A DNA stretch of 46,262 bases from Bdellovibrionales bacterium (GCA_020850015.1 JADZFF010000121.1:1-46262), one strand, 5' to 3'; shown: positions 1-9,141, numbered from the stretch's first letter. Notes: a model not told the origin generated them from the letters alone. Made by a program: numbers and translations.

Positions 1-415
1 CCACGAAAGCCGAGGCCGCGATGTGGTACCACTGGGCGTCGAACACCTCGAGCGCCTTCAGGCCGGCCCCGAGAACGGGAAACACCAGGATGTTGATGAG
101 CTTGAACGAGATGAACTCGTCCGCCGTAAGATCGCTCTTGAGGCCGGCGCTGATGAGTTTTCTGCGGTAAACCAGCCGCTTCTTCTCCCAGAAAGGTTTT
201 CCCCTCACCATGGGGGCGATGTACTGGGTAAAGAACGGGCGAGTGTACTTAACAAGCACGTTCGGCGCCTTGCGGTCCTTCAGGTCCTCGAGGTTTTCCT
301 GAGCAGCCCGGGTCGCCTCCTCCTTGAGCAGGATATTCGCGACAAGAAACACGCCCACGAACACGAGCGCGTAAGCCGCGTTGACGACGAGCTGTCCACC
401 CGCAAGAAAATCCAC
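1..415 (-). CDS. TadC/GspF-type pilus assembly membrane protein (5' part only)
   Basis: Reading the minus strand from a GTG at 415 gives 138 uninterrupted codons that run off the left edge. The product starts with one hydrophobic segment (about residues 8-28), then a charged stretch and the block RRKLISAGLKSDLTADEF, which is typical of the N-terminal region of TadC and related type II secretion F-domain proteins (the inner-membrane platform of tight-adherence pili). A GAGGGGG ribosome site lies about 8 nt upstream of the GTG. The family protein is usually about 300 residues, so more than half is outside the window. It is divergent from the YihY-like gene. TadC rather than another GspF-domain protein is inferred from the N-terminal block alone. 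Confidence 0.7.
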   Translation of the reverse strand, partial: MDFLAGGQLVVNAAYALVFVGVFLVANILLKEEATRAAQENLEDLKDRKAPNVLVKYTRPFFTQYIAPMVRGKPFWEKKRLVYRRKLISAGLKSDLTADEFISFKLINILVFPVLGAGLKALEVFDAQWYHIAASAFV

Positions 416-462
416 CGGAGACTCCCCCTCTTCAGGGCGTTTCGGATTTCAGGAGCCCTGGC

Positions 463-1335
463 TTGAGGTCCTTCCCATTTCAACCGAAACGCTCGATGCC
501 GCCCATGGGACGCATCAGAGTCAAGCTGAGCACGATCAAGGAGCTGTCAAAACGGCTGGGCCGTGTCCTCGTGGACACCTGGGACCACATGCGCCAGGCG
601 CGCATGCCTCTGGTGGCCTCGAGCCTCGCCTACACCACGCTTCTTTCCATCATCCCCGCCCTCGCGGTGAGCTTCGCGCTCTTCAAGGCATTTGGGGGGC
701 TCGAGCGCCTTTACGGGACTTTGGAGCCGCTAGTGCTCGAATACCTCGCGGAAAGCTCGGGCAAGGAGGCCACGCGCACGATCCAGCGTTTCATCTCGAA
801 CGTGCACGCGGGAACGGTCGGCGTCTCCGGGCTCATCGGGCTCATCGGCACCACCATGGCGCTGATGTCGGGAGTGGAACGCGCGATCAACGACGTATGG
901 AAGACACCGGTCACGAGGCCGCTCTTCCAGCGGATCGCCTCCTACTGGCTCTTCATCACCCTCGGGCCCTTGGCCTCTGCAATCGCCTTGGGCGCGGCGA
1001 GCTCACGCGAGCTGCAGTGGACGGGCTTTCTGCCCAAGGGCACCGCCGGCTTCTCGCTCACGTTCGCGTTTTTCTTCCTGCTCTACAAGTGGGTCCCGAA
1101 TCGGCACGTGCATTGGATCCCCGCGCTGATCTCCTCGGTCACGACCGCGTCGATCTGGGGCCTGGCGCGAGCCGCATACGGGCTGTATACCAATGGTGTC
1201 GTGACCACGCATAAACTCTACGGAAGCCTGGCCGCGATCCCTCTCCTGCTTGTCTGGATCCAGATCAGCTGGCTCGTGGTGCTTGGCGGCGCCGCGTTCG
1301 GCGCCGCTCTCCAACGAAGGTTCGATCTCCGGTGA
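463..1335 (+). CDS. YihY/BrkB-family inner membrane protein
   Basis: A 290-residue polytopic membrane protein. The block ASSLAYTTLLSIIPALAVSF after about residue 45 is the hallmark N-terminal helix of the YihY/BrkB (UPF0761) family, and the last helix ending LVVLGGAAFGAAL also fits. The molecular role is not settled; family members have been described as envelope-associated or transporter-like and were once misnamed ribonuclease BN. The chosen start is a TTG with AGGAG 7 nt upstream; ATGs at 496 and 505 are alternatives without a clear ribosome site. The stop overlaps the next gene's GTG by 4 nt (GTGA), so it heads a coupled operon reaching NagZ. Confidence 0.85.
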   Translation: MRSFPFQPKRSMPPMGRIRVKLSTIKELSKRLGRVLVDTWDHMRQARMPLVASSLAYTTLLSIIPALAVSFALFKAFGGLERLYGTLEPLVLEYLAESSGKEATRTIQRFISNVHAGTVGVSGLIGLIGTTMALMSGVERAINDVWKTPVTRPLFQRIASYWLFITLGPLASAIALGAASSRELQWTGFLPKGTAGFSLTFAFFFLLYKWVPNRHVHWIPALISSVTTASIWGLARAAYGLYTNGVVTTHKLYGSLAAIPLLLVWIQISWLVVLGGAAFGAALQRRFDLR

Positions 1336-2069
1336 TTCAGGCCCTTCTCGCTTTGCTCGTCGTTTTCGCATCGCATGCCTCGGGCGAGCAGGCGCGCTCC
1401 CAGGTTCTCTGGGACCACTGGTATGCCGTGACCGGTCCGGGGTCCGTGCCCTACGCGATCTACAACGAAAAGGTGACCTCCGGCGCCGGCCGCGTGAACG
1501 TCCAGAACCAGCTCTGGAAGCGGGAGGAGGGCCAGATCACCGAGGAGAACCTGGGCGCGGTGGCCGAGGATACCCGGGACATGCAGCCCAAATATTTTCA
1601 CTTTCGCTCGGCCTATCGCTCGAAGTCGGTCGAGCTTGACGGCACGTTTTCGATGGACTCCGGCGCGCCGGCACTCACCGTGAAGGGCCGGTCCGGAGGG
1701 CATCCCGTGACGGTTCCCGTGAGGCGAGGGCTCAAAGGCGTCTTTCTTTCCTCCTTCTTCCCGGTCTGGCTCTCGAAGAGAATGGGAGCCCTTAAGCCGA
1801 AGCAGACGCTTTCGTTCCGCGTGGTCTTCGAAGACGACCTCTCCGCGGGCTTCTCCCCCGTCTCAGGCCATCTCTGGATTGAGGAACCGACCAGCGAGGA
1901 GCGCGACGAGAAGCTCCAGCGCGTGCGGCTCCAGTACCGGGGCTCGAAGTCCGTGTGGTGGATTCGCCCGGACGGCGCCGCGGAACGCATCGAGAACGTC
2001 GAACAGGGGAGTCGGGTCCGAAGGGTGACGCGTGAGGAGGCCGAGCGGTTCATCGGCCTGGTCAAGTAG
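1332..2069 (+). CDS. secreted/periplasmic protein of unknown function
   Basis: 245 residues starting with a short Sec signal peptide (hydrophobic residues 2-12, Ala-Ser-Gly near 16-18). The rest is soluble and beta-rich by composition, with a basic C-terminal end and no cysteine. I do not recognise a catalytic motif; the alternating pattern faintly recalls DUF3108-type lipocalin-like periplasmic proteins, but that is weak. Start is the GTG that overlaps the stop of the YihY-like gene by 4 nt, and the DppB-like permease follows after 5 nt, so it is translated as part of that operon. Its position between a membrane protein and a peptide-type permease suggests an envelope role (inference). Confidence 0.75.
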   Translation: MIQALLALLVVFASHASGEQARSQVLWDHWYAVTGPGSVPYAIYNEKVTSGAGRVNVQNQLWKREEGQITEENLGAVAEDTRDMQPKYFHFRSAYRSKSVELDGTFSMDSGAPALTVKGRSGGHPVTVPVRRGLKGVFLSSFFPVWLSKRMGALKPKQTLSFRVVFEDDLSAGFSPVSGHLWIEEPTSEERDEKLQRVRLQYRGSKSVWWIRPDGAAERIENVEQGSRVRRVTREEAERFIGLVK

Positions 2070-2074
2070 GGCCC

Positions 2075-2995
2075 ATGCGCCGGATTTCCGCCAGGCTCTC
2101 CGCCCTGATTCTCACCCTGGCCTGCGTCTTCATCGTCAGCCGCGCCCTGGTCCGATGGCTCCCCGGTGACCCCTTGGAGACGCTGCTCTCGGAGACGGGG
2201 ACCTCGATCCCGGCGGAGACGCTGAGAAAGGAGCTCGGGCTCGACCTCCCATTCTGGAGAGCCGCCACCCGCGATCTCGGAGCCTTCCTCCGATCGGGTC
2301 ACCTGGGGATCAGCATCCTGAGCGGCGAACCGGTCGGCCCGGCGGTTTGGGAACGCCTGCGCGGGACGGCGGTCCTAAGCGGTCTGACTCTGATGATCGG
2401 ATTGCCCTTGAGTCTCCTGGTCGGCCTCATGGCCGCGGGCGCTTCCTCACCGACGCTCCGGCGCCTTGCGGGAGCGCTCTGCGATCTCCTCGGAGCGCTG
2501 GGAGCCGCGCTCCCCACGCCCTGGGTCGGGCCTCTTCTAATGGCCCTCCTCTGCGTTCAATTTCCGGTGTTTCCCATCCACGGGCATCCTCTCCTTCCCG
2601 CGATCACCCTGTCGATCGGATTTATCGGGCTCTGGTCACGGCTGGTTCGAATGAGGGTTGCTGAGGTGCTCAGGACGGGCGCCGCGCCGGGCGCGCGCGC
2701 GCGCGGCATGAGCGAAACGCGCGTGGTTCTGAAATATGGTTTGGCTCCGGCCGGCGGCGCGCTGCTTGCCTACCTTGGCACGCAGACGGGAGCCCTCCTC
2801 ACGGGATCTTTCATCACTGAGGCGGTCTTCGCATGGCCTGGGTTGGGCACGATCTTCGTGGACGCCGTGCTGAGCCGGGACTACCCGGTGGTGGAAGCCG
2901 CGGTGTTCGTCGGAGGCGCGCTGAGTTTGGGGGGGACTATGATCGGCGACTGGCTCCGGGAGCTCGTCGATCCCAGGGGCAGGGACGGCGCATGA
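2075..2995 (+). CDS. ABC transporter permease, DppB/OppB type
   Basis: 306 residues with about six hydrophobic segments and the binding-protein-dependent transport domain. Diagnostic features are the N-terminal LPGDPLE block, the ATPase-docking (EAA) loop around ARARGMSETRVVLKYGLAPA, and the C-terminal FAWPGLG...DYPVVEA...VDP series found in DppB/OppB/GsiC permeases. It should form a heterodimeric channel with the next gene product (ATGA overlap). Usual partners, a periplasmic peptide-binding protein and two ATPases, are not in the window. The neighbouring NagZ suggests that the substrate could be a cell-wall peptide; this is inference only. Confidence 0.88.
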   Translation: MRRISARLSALILTLACVFIVSRALVRWLPGDPLETLLSETGTSIPAETLRKELGLDLPFWRAATRDLGAFLRSGHLGISILSGEPVGPAVWERLRGTAVLSGLTLMIGLPLSLLVGLMAAGASSPTLRRLAGALCDLLGALGAALPTPWVGPLLMALLCVQFPVFPIHGHPLLPAITLSIGFIGLWSRLVRMRVAEVLRTGAAPGARARGMSETRVVLKYGLAPAGGALLAYLGTQTGALLTGSFITEAVFAWPGLGTIFVDAVLSRDYPVVEAAVFVGGALSLGGTMIGDWLRELVDPRGRDGA

Positions 2996-3804
2996 GGAGC
3001 ATCAAGTTGCCGAGCTGGGAAATCTGCTGGTTATCAGGCTGGTTCATCGCGGCGGGCTGGGCCCTGACGCTCGGCGGGGAGGTCCCTCACCGCTTGAGCG
3101 AGGCGTTGCGTGGAGCCGCGAGCGAGCCCCCTTTCGGGACCGACGGGTTCGGCCGGCCCCTCCTCCAGGTGGCGCTTCGCGCGTCGGTACTGAGCGCGGT
3201 TTTCGCTCTGGCTACAGCGCTGATCGCGAGCGCCGCGGGCGCCTTCCTGGGAAGCGCGCTGGCGGTGACGCCGCGCCGGCTTCGAGCCCCGATGCTGAGA
3301 GCGCTCGACTTCCTCCTCGCGTTCCCTTCTTTGATCCTGGCTTTTGCGCTCGCCGCCATTCTGGGTCCCGGATGGGACACCCTGATACTCGCCCTATGCC
3401 TGGGAGCACTTCCTTCCTTCGTGAGGCTTGCGTATTTGAGGGCAGACGAGGTGGCGGCCGAAGATTTCGTGCAGGCCTCGCGGTCGATCGGCGCGGGGCC
3501 GCTGCACCTCCTTCTCCGGCACCTCGGGCCCGAGGTCCTGGTATTTTGCCGCGTCAAGTTCGCATCGCTGTTCGCGCATGCACTCATGGCCGAGGCCACG
3601 TTGAGCTTTCTTGGCGTGGGGGCCCCGATCGGAGCCGACACCTGGGGCAGCCTCCTCATTCAGGGAAAGGACTACCTGGTTGAGGCGCCACATGTGGCGT
3701 TTGCCTCCGGTCTTCCTCTCGTTCTCACCGTTGCGGCGCTGCAGCGGATCTCAGATCGCCATTCCCGGCCCGCGCGGCCTAAGGGTATACTCAAGTCCGC
3801 ATGA
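2992..3804 (+). CDS. ABC transporter permease, DppC/OppC type
   Basis: 270 residues, second half of the permease pair. It contains FGTDGFGRPLL, the conserved DppC entry motif (normally GTDxxGRD), the EAA loop around DFVQASRSIGAGPLHLLLRH, and ATLSFLGVGAPIGADTWGSLL, which is the classical DppC C-terminal signature. The start ATG at 2992 overlaps the preceding stop (ATGA); longer in-frame upstream extensions would overlap dppB and are rejected. Its own stop overlaps the NagZ start in the same way. Neither ATPase nor binding protein is nearby, so the transporter must draw them from elsewhere. Confidence 0.88.
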   Translation: MRSIKLPSWEICWLSGWFIAAGWALTLGGEVPHRLSEALRGAASEPPFGTDGFGRPLLQVALRASVLSAVFALATALIASAAGAFLGSALAVTPRRLRAPMLRALDFLLAFPSLILAFALAAILGPGWDTLILALCLGALPSFVRLAYLRADEVAAEDFVQASRSIGAGPLHLLLRHLGPEVLVFCRVKFASLFAHALMAEATLSFLGVGAPIGADTWGSLLIQGKDYLVEAPHVAFASGLPLVLTVAALQRISDRHSRPARPKGILKSA

Positions 3805-4898
3805 GCGTTCTGAGTGAAGCCATGAGCCGGCTGGGCGAATGCATCCTGACGGGATTCTCCGGCACCACGCTGGCCGATGATACCGCGGCCTTCCTGTCGC
3901 AGGCGGGCCTGGGCGGGGTCATCCTCTTCAAGGACAACTACGCCGATCCCGAGCAGCTCGCCGAGCTCATCCGCCAGGTGCAGGAGTGCCGGGGCGACCT
4001 GCCCTTCTGGGTCTCCGTGGACCAGGAGGGCGGCCGCGTGCAGAGATTCGGCGCGCCGTTCACCCGTCTGCCCCCCGCGGCCGCCGTGGGCGCGACGAAC
4101 TCCCCTCAGATTGCGTTCGAGATCGCCCGAATCTGCGCGGTGGAGCTCAAGACCGTCGGAGTGAACGTGAACTTCGCGCCGGTGTGCGACATCCTCACGA
4201 ACCCGGCCAATCCCGTGATCGGCGACCGCGCCTACGGCACCGACGAAGACAGAGTCTCAAGGATCATCACCGCCGTCGTGCGGGGGATGCTGATGGGGGG
4301 AGTACAGCCCTGCATGAAGCATTTTCCGGGGCATGGCGACACCGACAAGGACTCCCATTTCGACCTGCCGAAAGTCACGACCCCGATGTCCACGCTGCGC
4401 GAGCGCGAGCTCAAGCCCTTCGTACGCGGCTCGAAGTCGCGATGCGCGATGCTCATGACGGCTCATATCCTGGTCCCCGAGCTGGACCGCGAGCGGCCGG
4501 CGACCCTCTCGCCCTTCGCTCTGAGGAAGCTGCTTCGGGAGGAGCTGCGCTACTCGAGAGTGATCTTCAGCGACGACATGGAGATGAAGGCCGTGACGGA
4601 TCACTTCGGCGACGAGGCCCCTGTCATGGCGATGCAGGCGGGCTGCGACGCCCTGCTTTATCGGAGCGAGGCCGCTTCCCGGCACGCGTATGAACTGCTC
4701 GTCAAAGCGCTTGAAGACGGGAGACTTCAGGCCGCGGAGGTGCTCCAATCCGCCGAACGACTACGTTCCCTGAAGGCCACCACGCTCCTTCCACATGCCC
4801 CCACCGTTCCGGGCGCCTGGAAAGAGATTTTGGGTTGCCCCGCCCATCTCGAGGCCGTGGCGAGGGTAGCACCCTCAACCAAGGCTTTAACCACTTAA
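3801..4898 (+). CDS. nagZ: beta-N-acetylhexosaminidase, glycoside hydrolase family 3 (NagZ-like)
   Basis: 365 residues forming a single GH3 TIM-barrel domain, the length of bacterial NagZ. Seen motifs: VDQEGGRVQR at 73-82, KHFPGHGDT at 173-181 followed by DSH at 184-186 (the His/Asp acid-base loop special to NagZ), and SDDMEM around 257-262 with the nucleophilic Asp. NagZ removes N-acetylglucosamine from anhydro-muropeptides during peptidoglycan recycling, usually in the cytoplasm; no signal peptide is visible. The ATG overlaps the dppC stop (ATGA), a coupling that ties it to the peptide-type permease. Confidence 0.92.
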   Translation: MSVLSEAMSRLGECILTGFSGTTLADDTAAFLSQAGLGGVILFKDNYADPEQLAELIRQVQECRGDLPFWVSVDQEGGRVQRFGAPFTRLPPAAAVGATNSPQIAFEIARICAVELKTVGVNVNFAPVCDILTNPANPVIGDRAYGTDEDRVSRIITAVVRGMLMGGVQPCMKHFPGHGDTDKDSHFDLPKVTTPMSTLRERELKPFVRGSKSRCAMLMTAHILVPELDRERPATLSPFALRKLLREELRYSRVIFSDDMEMKAVTDHFGDEAPVMAMQAGCDALLYRSEAASRHAYELLVKALEDGRLQAAEVLQSAERLRSLKATTLLPHAPTVPGAWKEILGCPAHLEAVARVAPSTKALTT

Positions 4899-4901
4899 AA
4901 T

Positions 4902-4913
4902 TAAAGCGCTTTA
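4902..4913. repeat. 12-bp perfect palindrome after nagZ
   Basis: TAAAGCGCTTTA is a perfect palindrome 4 nt beyond the nagZ stop, directly followed by a second short palindrome (GGGCCC, 4914-4919). There is no T-run, so it does not look like a factor-independent terminator. It could be a protein-binding site for the downstream transcription unit, or chance. Confidence 0.35.
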
Positions 4914-4931
4914 GGGCCCTTGCTCCATCTT

Positions 4932-4960
4932 TTCAATTCTTGACTCATTAAGTCTAATAT
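4932..4960 (+). promoter_or_regulatory. candidate sigma-70-type promoter for the 4988 gene
   Basis: A good -10 element TAATAT lies at 4955-4960, 17 nt after a weak -35 TTCAAT (4932-4937). A TTGACT at 4940-4945 is closer to consensus but is only 9 nt from the -10. The stretch is clearly AT-richer than its surroundings. Transcription would begin about 20 nt before the ATG at 4988. Confidence 0.4.
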
Positions 4961-4987
4961 GCGAAGACTCCGGCCCGGGAGCCCACG

Positions 4988-5575
4988 ATGCGCCTGCCTA
5001 CCGCCTGCAAAATCTGTCTTGCCCTCCTTGTCGCCCTAACCGTTTTCCCCGCCCGGGCCGAGGAAACCAGGCCCGCCGAGTCCACGGCCGCGCGCATCGT
5101 CGTGCGATCCGAGTCCGACCCAAGCGCCGTATCCTATTTTGAAGTCCGGATGCAGGAGGAATCGGGTGCGCTCGTCGCCCTCGTCTTCCGCCCTGCCAAC
5201 GCCCATCTCAGACCCCGTCGCATCCTGCTCAATCAGATCACCTCCCCTTCCGGCGTGGTCGTGAAGGAAAAGATCGTGAAGGAGGAGCCCGTCCGTCCCG
5301 TGGTGCGGCTGATGGCCAGACCTGACGATCTCGACGGCACCGGCGGCGGACGCATCACGCTCAGATACCTGGTCAGCGGCCGTGGCAAGACACAGGATTG
5401 GCGTTTCGGCGATTTCGGGATGCGTGTGATCCGCACCGGCGGCGATACCTGGGAGATCCAGACGGACGACCAGACTCCGCGGGTCATCCGTACGCTTTGC
5501 TTCCGCAAGAAGACCTTCTGGGGTTTCGAGGTGGGAATTTCAGAAGTCGATGTAAACGTTCAGTCCTGTTCTTGA
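4988..5575 (+). CDS. secreted protein of unknown function
   Basis: 195 residues with a clear Sec signal peptide (hydrophobic core about 8-20, ending PARAEE so that cleavage after Ala-Arg-Ala is likely). The mature part has alternating hydrophobic residues, suggesting beta strands, and two cysteines near the C-terminus (FCRKK-type region is CFRKK; final CS). No known domain was recognised. A GGGA ribosome site precedes the ATG and an AT-rich candidate promoter lies upstream. The next gene starts 4 nt after its stop, so the two are probably co-transcribed. Confidence 0.75.
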   Translation: MRLPTACKICLALLVALTVFPARAEETRPAESTAARIVVRSESDPSAVSYFEVRMQEESGALVALVFRPANAHLRPRRILLNQITSPSGVVVKEKIVKEEPVRPVVRLMARPDDLDGTGGGRITLRYLVSGRGKTQDWRFGDFGMRVIRTGGDTWEIQTDDQTPRVIRTLCFRKKTFWGFEVGISEVDVNVQSCS

Positions 5576-5579
5576 TATC

Positions 5580-6971
5580 TTGGATCCGGTGAACCCCGTT
5601 CGCGGCGGCGCGGCCGCGCCTCTCTACCTGCTGCCCCTCTTTCTCTTTCTGGCCGTGCGCCAGCCCTGGACGGACGCCTCGGTTTGGATCGCCTGGGGAA
5701 GCGAATCATGGAAACAGGGAACGCTCGCGCCTCTCGACACCTTCTCCGTCTACGCGGCTGAGGCAAGACCGGTTCCGGCCTGGCTGACGGCCCTTCTCTA
5801 CTTCGGTCTTCATTCCGCCGGCGGAGCTCCAGCCGTCTGGGTCTTTCACGCGGCAGCACTCGCCGTCGGGCTTTTCTTTGTTTACCGGCTTGCCGGAATC
5901 AGCGCGCTTGGCGGTCTTGAGCCGCGTTCCCGGATCGCGCTCTATCTCTTCTGGGCTGGTACTTTCGCCTTCTGGTCACCGCGGCCCGCGATGCTGGGTA
6001 TCCCGCTGCTCGCCGGCTCCCTGCTGCTGCTTTCCAAGACGATGACCCCTCGACGATCGGCCTTGATTCTCGGGCTGCAGGCGCTCTGGTCCAACTTGCA
6101 CGCCTCGTTTCCCATTCTCACCGGCCTGCTCGCGTGGCGTGCCTTGTCCCCGCTGCTTCGCCGCGAGCGGCTACGATTTGGCGAGCTCCTTCAGGCCGCT
6201 CTAGCCGCGGCCGCAACCCTACTCAACCCCTGGGGGATCGGGCTTTGGAGCGAGGTGCTGCTGACCCAACGACTCTCCTCCAAGCGGGGCCTGGTGGAAT
6301 GGCTCTCGCTGGGCCAGGCCATCCGCCTCCCTTCACTTGTCCCTCAGCTCGCGCTCTTCACTCTCCTCTTGGGATTTCTGATCTGGCTGCTGAAGAGCTC
6401 TCATCGGACTCGAAAGGACTTCCTCTCCGGCCCGATGATCCCGCTGCTGCTCCTGGGTCTGACTTCGATCCGGCAGACGGTCTGGGCCTTCGTCGCGCTG
6501 CCTGGGATACTTGTCGCCTCGACAGCCCGAACGAACCGGCCGCAAGAGAAGCTTCGATTCGCGTTTCCCATCGGGCTAATACTGGCCGGGCTGGGGCTCG
6601 CGGCGACTCGCGGAGTGATCGATCCCGCCACTCGTCCCATTCGGCTTCTGGAGCGCATCGCTCTTTCTGGAAGGGGCTGCCCTGTCCTGGCACCAATTGA
6701 GGTCGCCTCGTCCGTATGGCTGGCGGCGCCCGGGCACCGCACCTTCGTCGACCCCCGGATCAGCTCGTTTTCAGATGAGGACTACCGCCGCTTCCTGGAG
6801 GTGGCGCGTGGCGGTCCGGGCGCGATCCCGGAGCTCAGCCGCCACGGATGCTGCTGGGCGATCGTTTCAGATGGGACCGACGGAGCGAACCTCAGACGGG
6901 CGCTCAAAGAAGCCAGGTGGGTGGAAATAGAAACCGAAGCCGATCTGGTGCTGTGGCGGGGGCCGGACTAG
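5580..6971 (+). CDS. polytopic membrane protein, glycosyltransferase-like unknown
   Basis: 463 residues with about nine to ten hydrophobic helices. Motifs such as [12 protein letters not shown], a mid-protein LLNPWG and a C-terminal soluble [14 protein letters not shown] block resemble the large family of bacterial membrane proteins distantly related to GT-C/PMT-type glycosyltransferases (which show NLHGG, NPYG and FIDGR at similar places). The catalytic acidic loop of GT-C enzymes is not evident, so no activity is claimed. The start is uncertain: TTG at 5580 or GTG at 5589, neither with a strong ribosome site. Its stop shares CTAG with the stop of the convergent mutase gene. Confidence 0.7.
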   Translation: MDPVNPVRGGAAAPLYLLPLFLFLAVRQPWTDASVWIAWGSESWKQGTLAPLDTFSVYAAEARPVPAWLTALLYFGLHSAGGAPAVWVFHAAALAVGLFFVYRLAGISALGGLEPRSRIALYLFWAGTFAFWSPRPAMLGIPLLAGSLLLLSKTMTPRRSALILGLQALWSNLHASFPILTGLLAWRALSPLLRRERLRFGELLQAALAAAATLLNPWGIGLWSEVLLTQRLSSKRGLVEWLSLGQAIRLPSLVPQLALFTLLLGFLIWLLKSSHRTRKDFLSGPMIPLLLLGLTSIRQTVWAFVALPGILVASTARTNRPQEKLRFAFPIGLILAGLGLAATRGVIDPATRPIRLLERIALSGRGCPVLAPIEVASSVWLAAPGHRTFVDPRISSFSDEDYRRFLEVARGGPGAIPELSRHGCCWAIVSDGTDGANLRRALKEARWVEIETEADLVLWRGPD

Positions 6972-8608
6972 AATCCGGTATGCCCCTGGAAAACGCCGAA
7001 GACCTTCCGCATCCGATCCGCGATCTCACCGAGGGTGGCACCCGCTTTCACGGCCTCGAGAATCCTGGCCTGCAGGTTGTCTGATCCCCTGGCCCCTGTT
7101 TCGACCGCGGCCAGGGCAGCGTTCGTGGCAGCCTCAGAGCGCTTGGATCTCCATGCCTTCAGCCGCTCTACCGCGCGCGTCTCCGCATCCCGAGAGATCT
7201 TGAGAGTCTTCATCGGAGCTGAACTCGCCGCCTGATCCAAGAAGCAGTTCACGCCCACGACCTGAATGCCTCCGGAGTCGATCTTCAATTGGTCAGAATA
7301 GGCCGAACGCAGGATCTCGCTTTGAATATATCCGCTCTCGACGCAAGCCACAGTCCCGCCGCGCTCTTCGATGTTCTTCAGGTAATCCCAGACACGCCGC
7401 TCGAGCTCATCCGTCAGATTCTCAATGAACCAAGAGCCGGCCAAAGGATCCACGACCTGGCCCACGTTGCTCTCGGCCGCGATCACTTGCTGCGTCCGCA
7501 GCGCGAGCCTGGCGCTCTCCTCGGTGGGGAGGGCCAAGGCCTCGTCCATCGAGTTGGTGTGGAGCGACTGAGTTCCCCCGAGCACGGATGAAAGAGCCTG
7601 GAGCGCAACTCTCACCACGTTGTTCATGGGCTGCTGGGCAGTGAGCGTGGATCCGGCGGTCTGGGAATGGAACCTGAGCATCTGGCTCCTCGGATCCCTG
7701 GCCTGGAAGCGTTCTTTCATGATCTTGGCCCAGATTCTGCGGGCAGCCCTGAATTTCGCGATCTCCTCGAAAAAGTCGCTGTGCACGTTGAAGAAGAAGG
7801 ACAGCCGCCCCGCGAAATCATCCACCTTCAGTCCGCGATCCACAGCGGACTGAACGTAGGTGATCGCGTTCGCGAAAGTGAACGCGAGCTCCTGAACGGC
7901 CGTCGATCCCGCCTCACGAATGTGATACCCGGAGATCGAGATCGGGTTCCACTGCGGGGCATGCTCCGCGCACCATGCAAACATGTCCGTCGCCAGGCGA
8001 AGCGAGCCCTCCGGGGGGTAGATGTAGTTCCCCCTCGCGACATACTCCTTGAGAACGTCGTTCTGAACGGTTCCCCTCAGGCCTCCCGAGGGAATTCCCC
8101 GTTCGGCGGCGACCGCCACGTAGAAGGCGAGAAGGATATTCGAGGTCGCGTTGATCGTCATCGAGGTGGATACCCGCGAAAGATCGATCTGATCGAACAG
8201 GACGCGCATGTCCTCGAGGCTGGCCACGGAAACGCCCACCTTGCCCACCTCGCCCCGGGAATTCTCGTGATCCGGGTCGAACCCAAGTTGGGTCGGAAGA
8301 TCGAATGCCACGGAGAGGCCGGTGGTGCCCTGGGAAAGCAGGTAGCGATATCGGCGATTGCTCTCCTCAGCCGTCCCGAACCCGGCATACTGCCGCATCG
8401 TCCAGGTCCTGCCGCGATACATGGTCTTCTGCACCCCACGGGTGAATGGGTACTCGCCTGGCGCTCCAAGTCTCGCGCGGGCCTCCTTTGCGTCGGCGGC
8501 GGGCGCGTCCTCGGGCCAATAGACTTCCATGAGCGGGATTCCCGACCGAGTTTCGAGAACGGGCCCCTGCGCGCCCCCCTTGTCGCCGCCCTTGCTGGAC
8601 CCGCTCAT
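6968..8608 (-). CDS. methylmalonyl-CoA mutase, large (catalytic) subunit without B12 domain
   Basis: 546 residues covering the substrate-binding TIM barrel of acyl-CoA mutases. Alignment by eye to known mutases places Arg67, Thr70, Arg72 and Tyr74 ([11 protein letters not shown]) on the CoA/acid-binding residues, Arg192 ([10 protein letters not shown]) on the carboxylate-binding Arg and His229 (SISGYHI) on the catalytic His. Tyr plus Arg at the two specificity positions match methylmalonyl-CoA mutase, whereas isobutyryl-CoA mutase has Phe and Gln. The C-terminal cobalamin-binding domain is absent, as in enzymes with a separate small subunit, and that subunit is not in the window. The ATG at 8608 overlaps the biotin-carrier stop; longer upstream starts would overlap that gene and are rejected. 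Confidence 0.92.
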   Translation of the reverse strand: MSGSSKGGDKGGAQGPVLETRSGIPLMEVYWPEDAPAADAKEARARLGAPGEYPFTRGVQKTMYRGRTWTMRQYAGFGTAEESNRRYRYLLSQGTTGLSVAFDLPTQLGFDPDHENSRGEVGKVGVSVASLEDMRVLFDQIDLSRVSTSMTINATSNILLAFYVAVAAERGIPSGGLRGTVQNDVLKEYVARGNYIYPPEGSLRLATDMFAWCAEHAPQWNPISISGYHIREAGSTAVQELAFTFANAITYVQSAVDRGLKVDDFAGRLSFFFNVHSDFFEEIAKFRAARRIWAKIMKERFQARDPRSQMLRFHSQTAGSTLTAQQPMNNVVRVALQALSSVLGGTQSLHTNSMDEALALPTEESARLALRTQQVIAAESNVGQVVDPLAGSWFIENLTDELERRVWDYLKNIEERGGTVACVESGYIQSEILRSAYSDQLKIDSGGIQVVGVNCFLDQAASSAPMKTLKISRDAETRAVERLKAWRSKRSEAATNAALAAVETGARGSDNLQARILEAVKAGATLGEIADRMRKVFGVFQGHTGF

Positions 8609-9141
8609 GCCCCACCCACCACGGTGAGAAGCAAGGCTCCGGCCTCGACGGATTCGCCGGGCTTCACGGACAGCCCGCTTACCTTTCCCGCGGCGGGCGC
8701 AAGGATCTCGTTCTCCATCTTCATGGCTTCCATCACAAGCAAGCGGTCGCCGCGGGCCACTGCCTGCCCCTCGACCGCGAAAACCTTCACGATCTTGCCG
8801 GGCATCTCGGCCTTCACCTTGGCATTGCCGCTCTTGGCTCCGCCCGCTCCAGCCATGGCCTCCTCGCCCGCCCTCAGGAACCTGAGCCCACGCCATTCGG
8901 CAGCCGAACCACGCTCGGACAAATCGAAGGAAAGCGATCCATCGTCTCCGCGGACGCTCCTGACATCGAACCCGTAAAGCCCGTCGGGCAACTCGATCCA
9001 GATGCCATCCATGTCCCGGCGCCAGCTCACGGTGAGCGTGTCGCCCCCGTCGATCTCCAGCTGGGCGGTGCCTCTGGGACCACGCGGGATGGTTTTCCAG
9101 CTCAGCGCCACCGGCCCGACCTTTCCGCGGATGCCGCTCAT
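8605..9141 (-). CDS. biotin carboxyl carrier protein of acyl-CoA carboxylase
   Basis: 178 residues. The C-terminal 70 form a biotinyl-lipoyl domain with the biotinylation motif EAMKMEN (Lys141) and a preceding Ala/Gly-rich linker (about 95-107). The first 90 residues are a separate beta-rich domain that I do not recognise; it may correspond to the small BT-type domain that links carboxylase and carrier in fused PccA proteins. It carries CO2 between the biotin carboxylase encoded just upstream (ATGA overlap at 9138-9141) and the carboxyltransferase. The 3' end overlaps the mutase start in the same way. Confidence 0.9.
   Translation of the reverse strand: MSGIRGKVGPVALSWKTIPRGPRGTAQLEIDGGDTLTVSWRRDMDGIWIELPDGLYGFDVRSVRGDDGSLSFDLSERGSAAEWRGLRFLRAGEEAMAGAGGAKSGNAKVKAEMPGKIVKVFAVEGQAVARGDRLLVMEAMKMENEILAPAAGKVSGLSVKPGESVEAGALLLTVVGGA

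Noticed and set aside
23-466. 147-codon plus-strand ORF at the left edge
   Set aside because: Opposite strand of the TadC-like gene, which has a proper start, ribosome site and family block.
4940-4945. TTGACT taken as -35 for TAATAT
   Set aside because: Spacing of 9 nt is too short for a sigma-70 promoter.
8601-8896. N-terminal extension of the mutase to 642 residues
   Set aside because: The extra 96 residues are the biotin-carrier gene read in the wrong frame; the ATGA overlap at 8605-8608 marks the true start.
7667-8977. 436-codon plus-strand ORF opposite the mutase gene
   Set aside because: Antisense shadow in GC-rich DNA; the minus-strand mutase has full family motifs and the plus frame has Arg/His-rich composition without domains.
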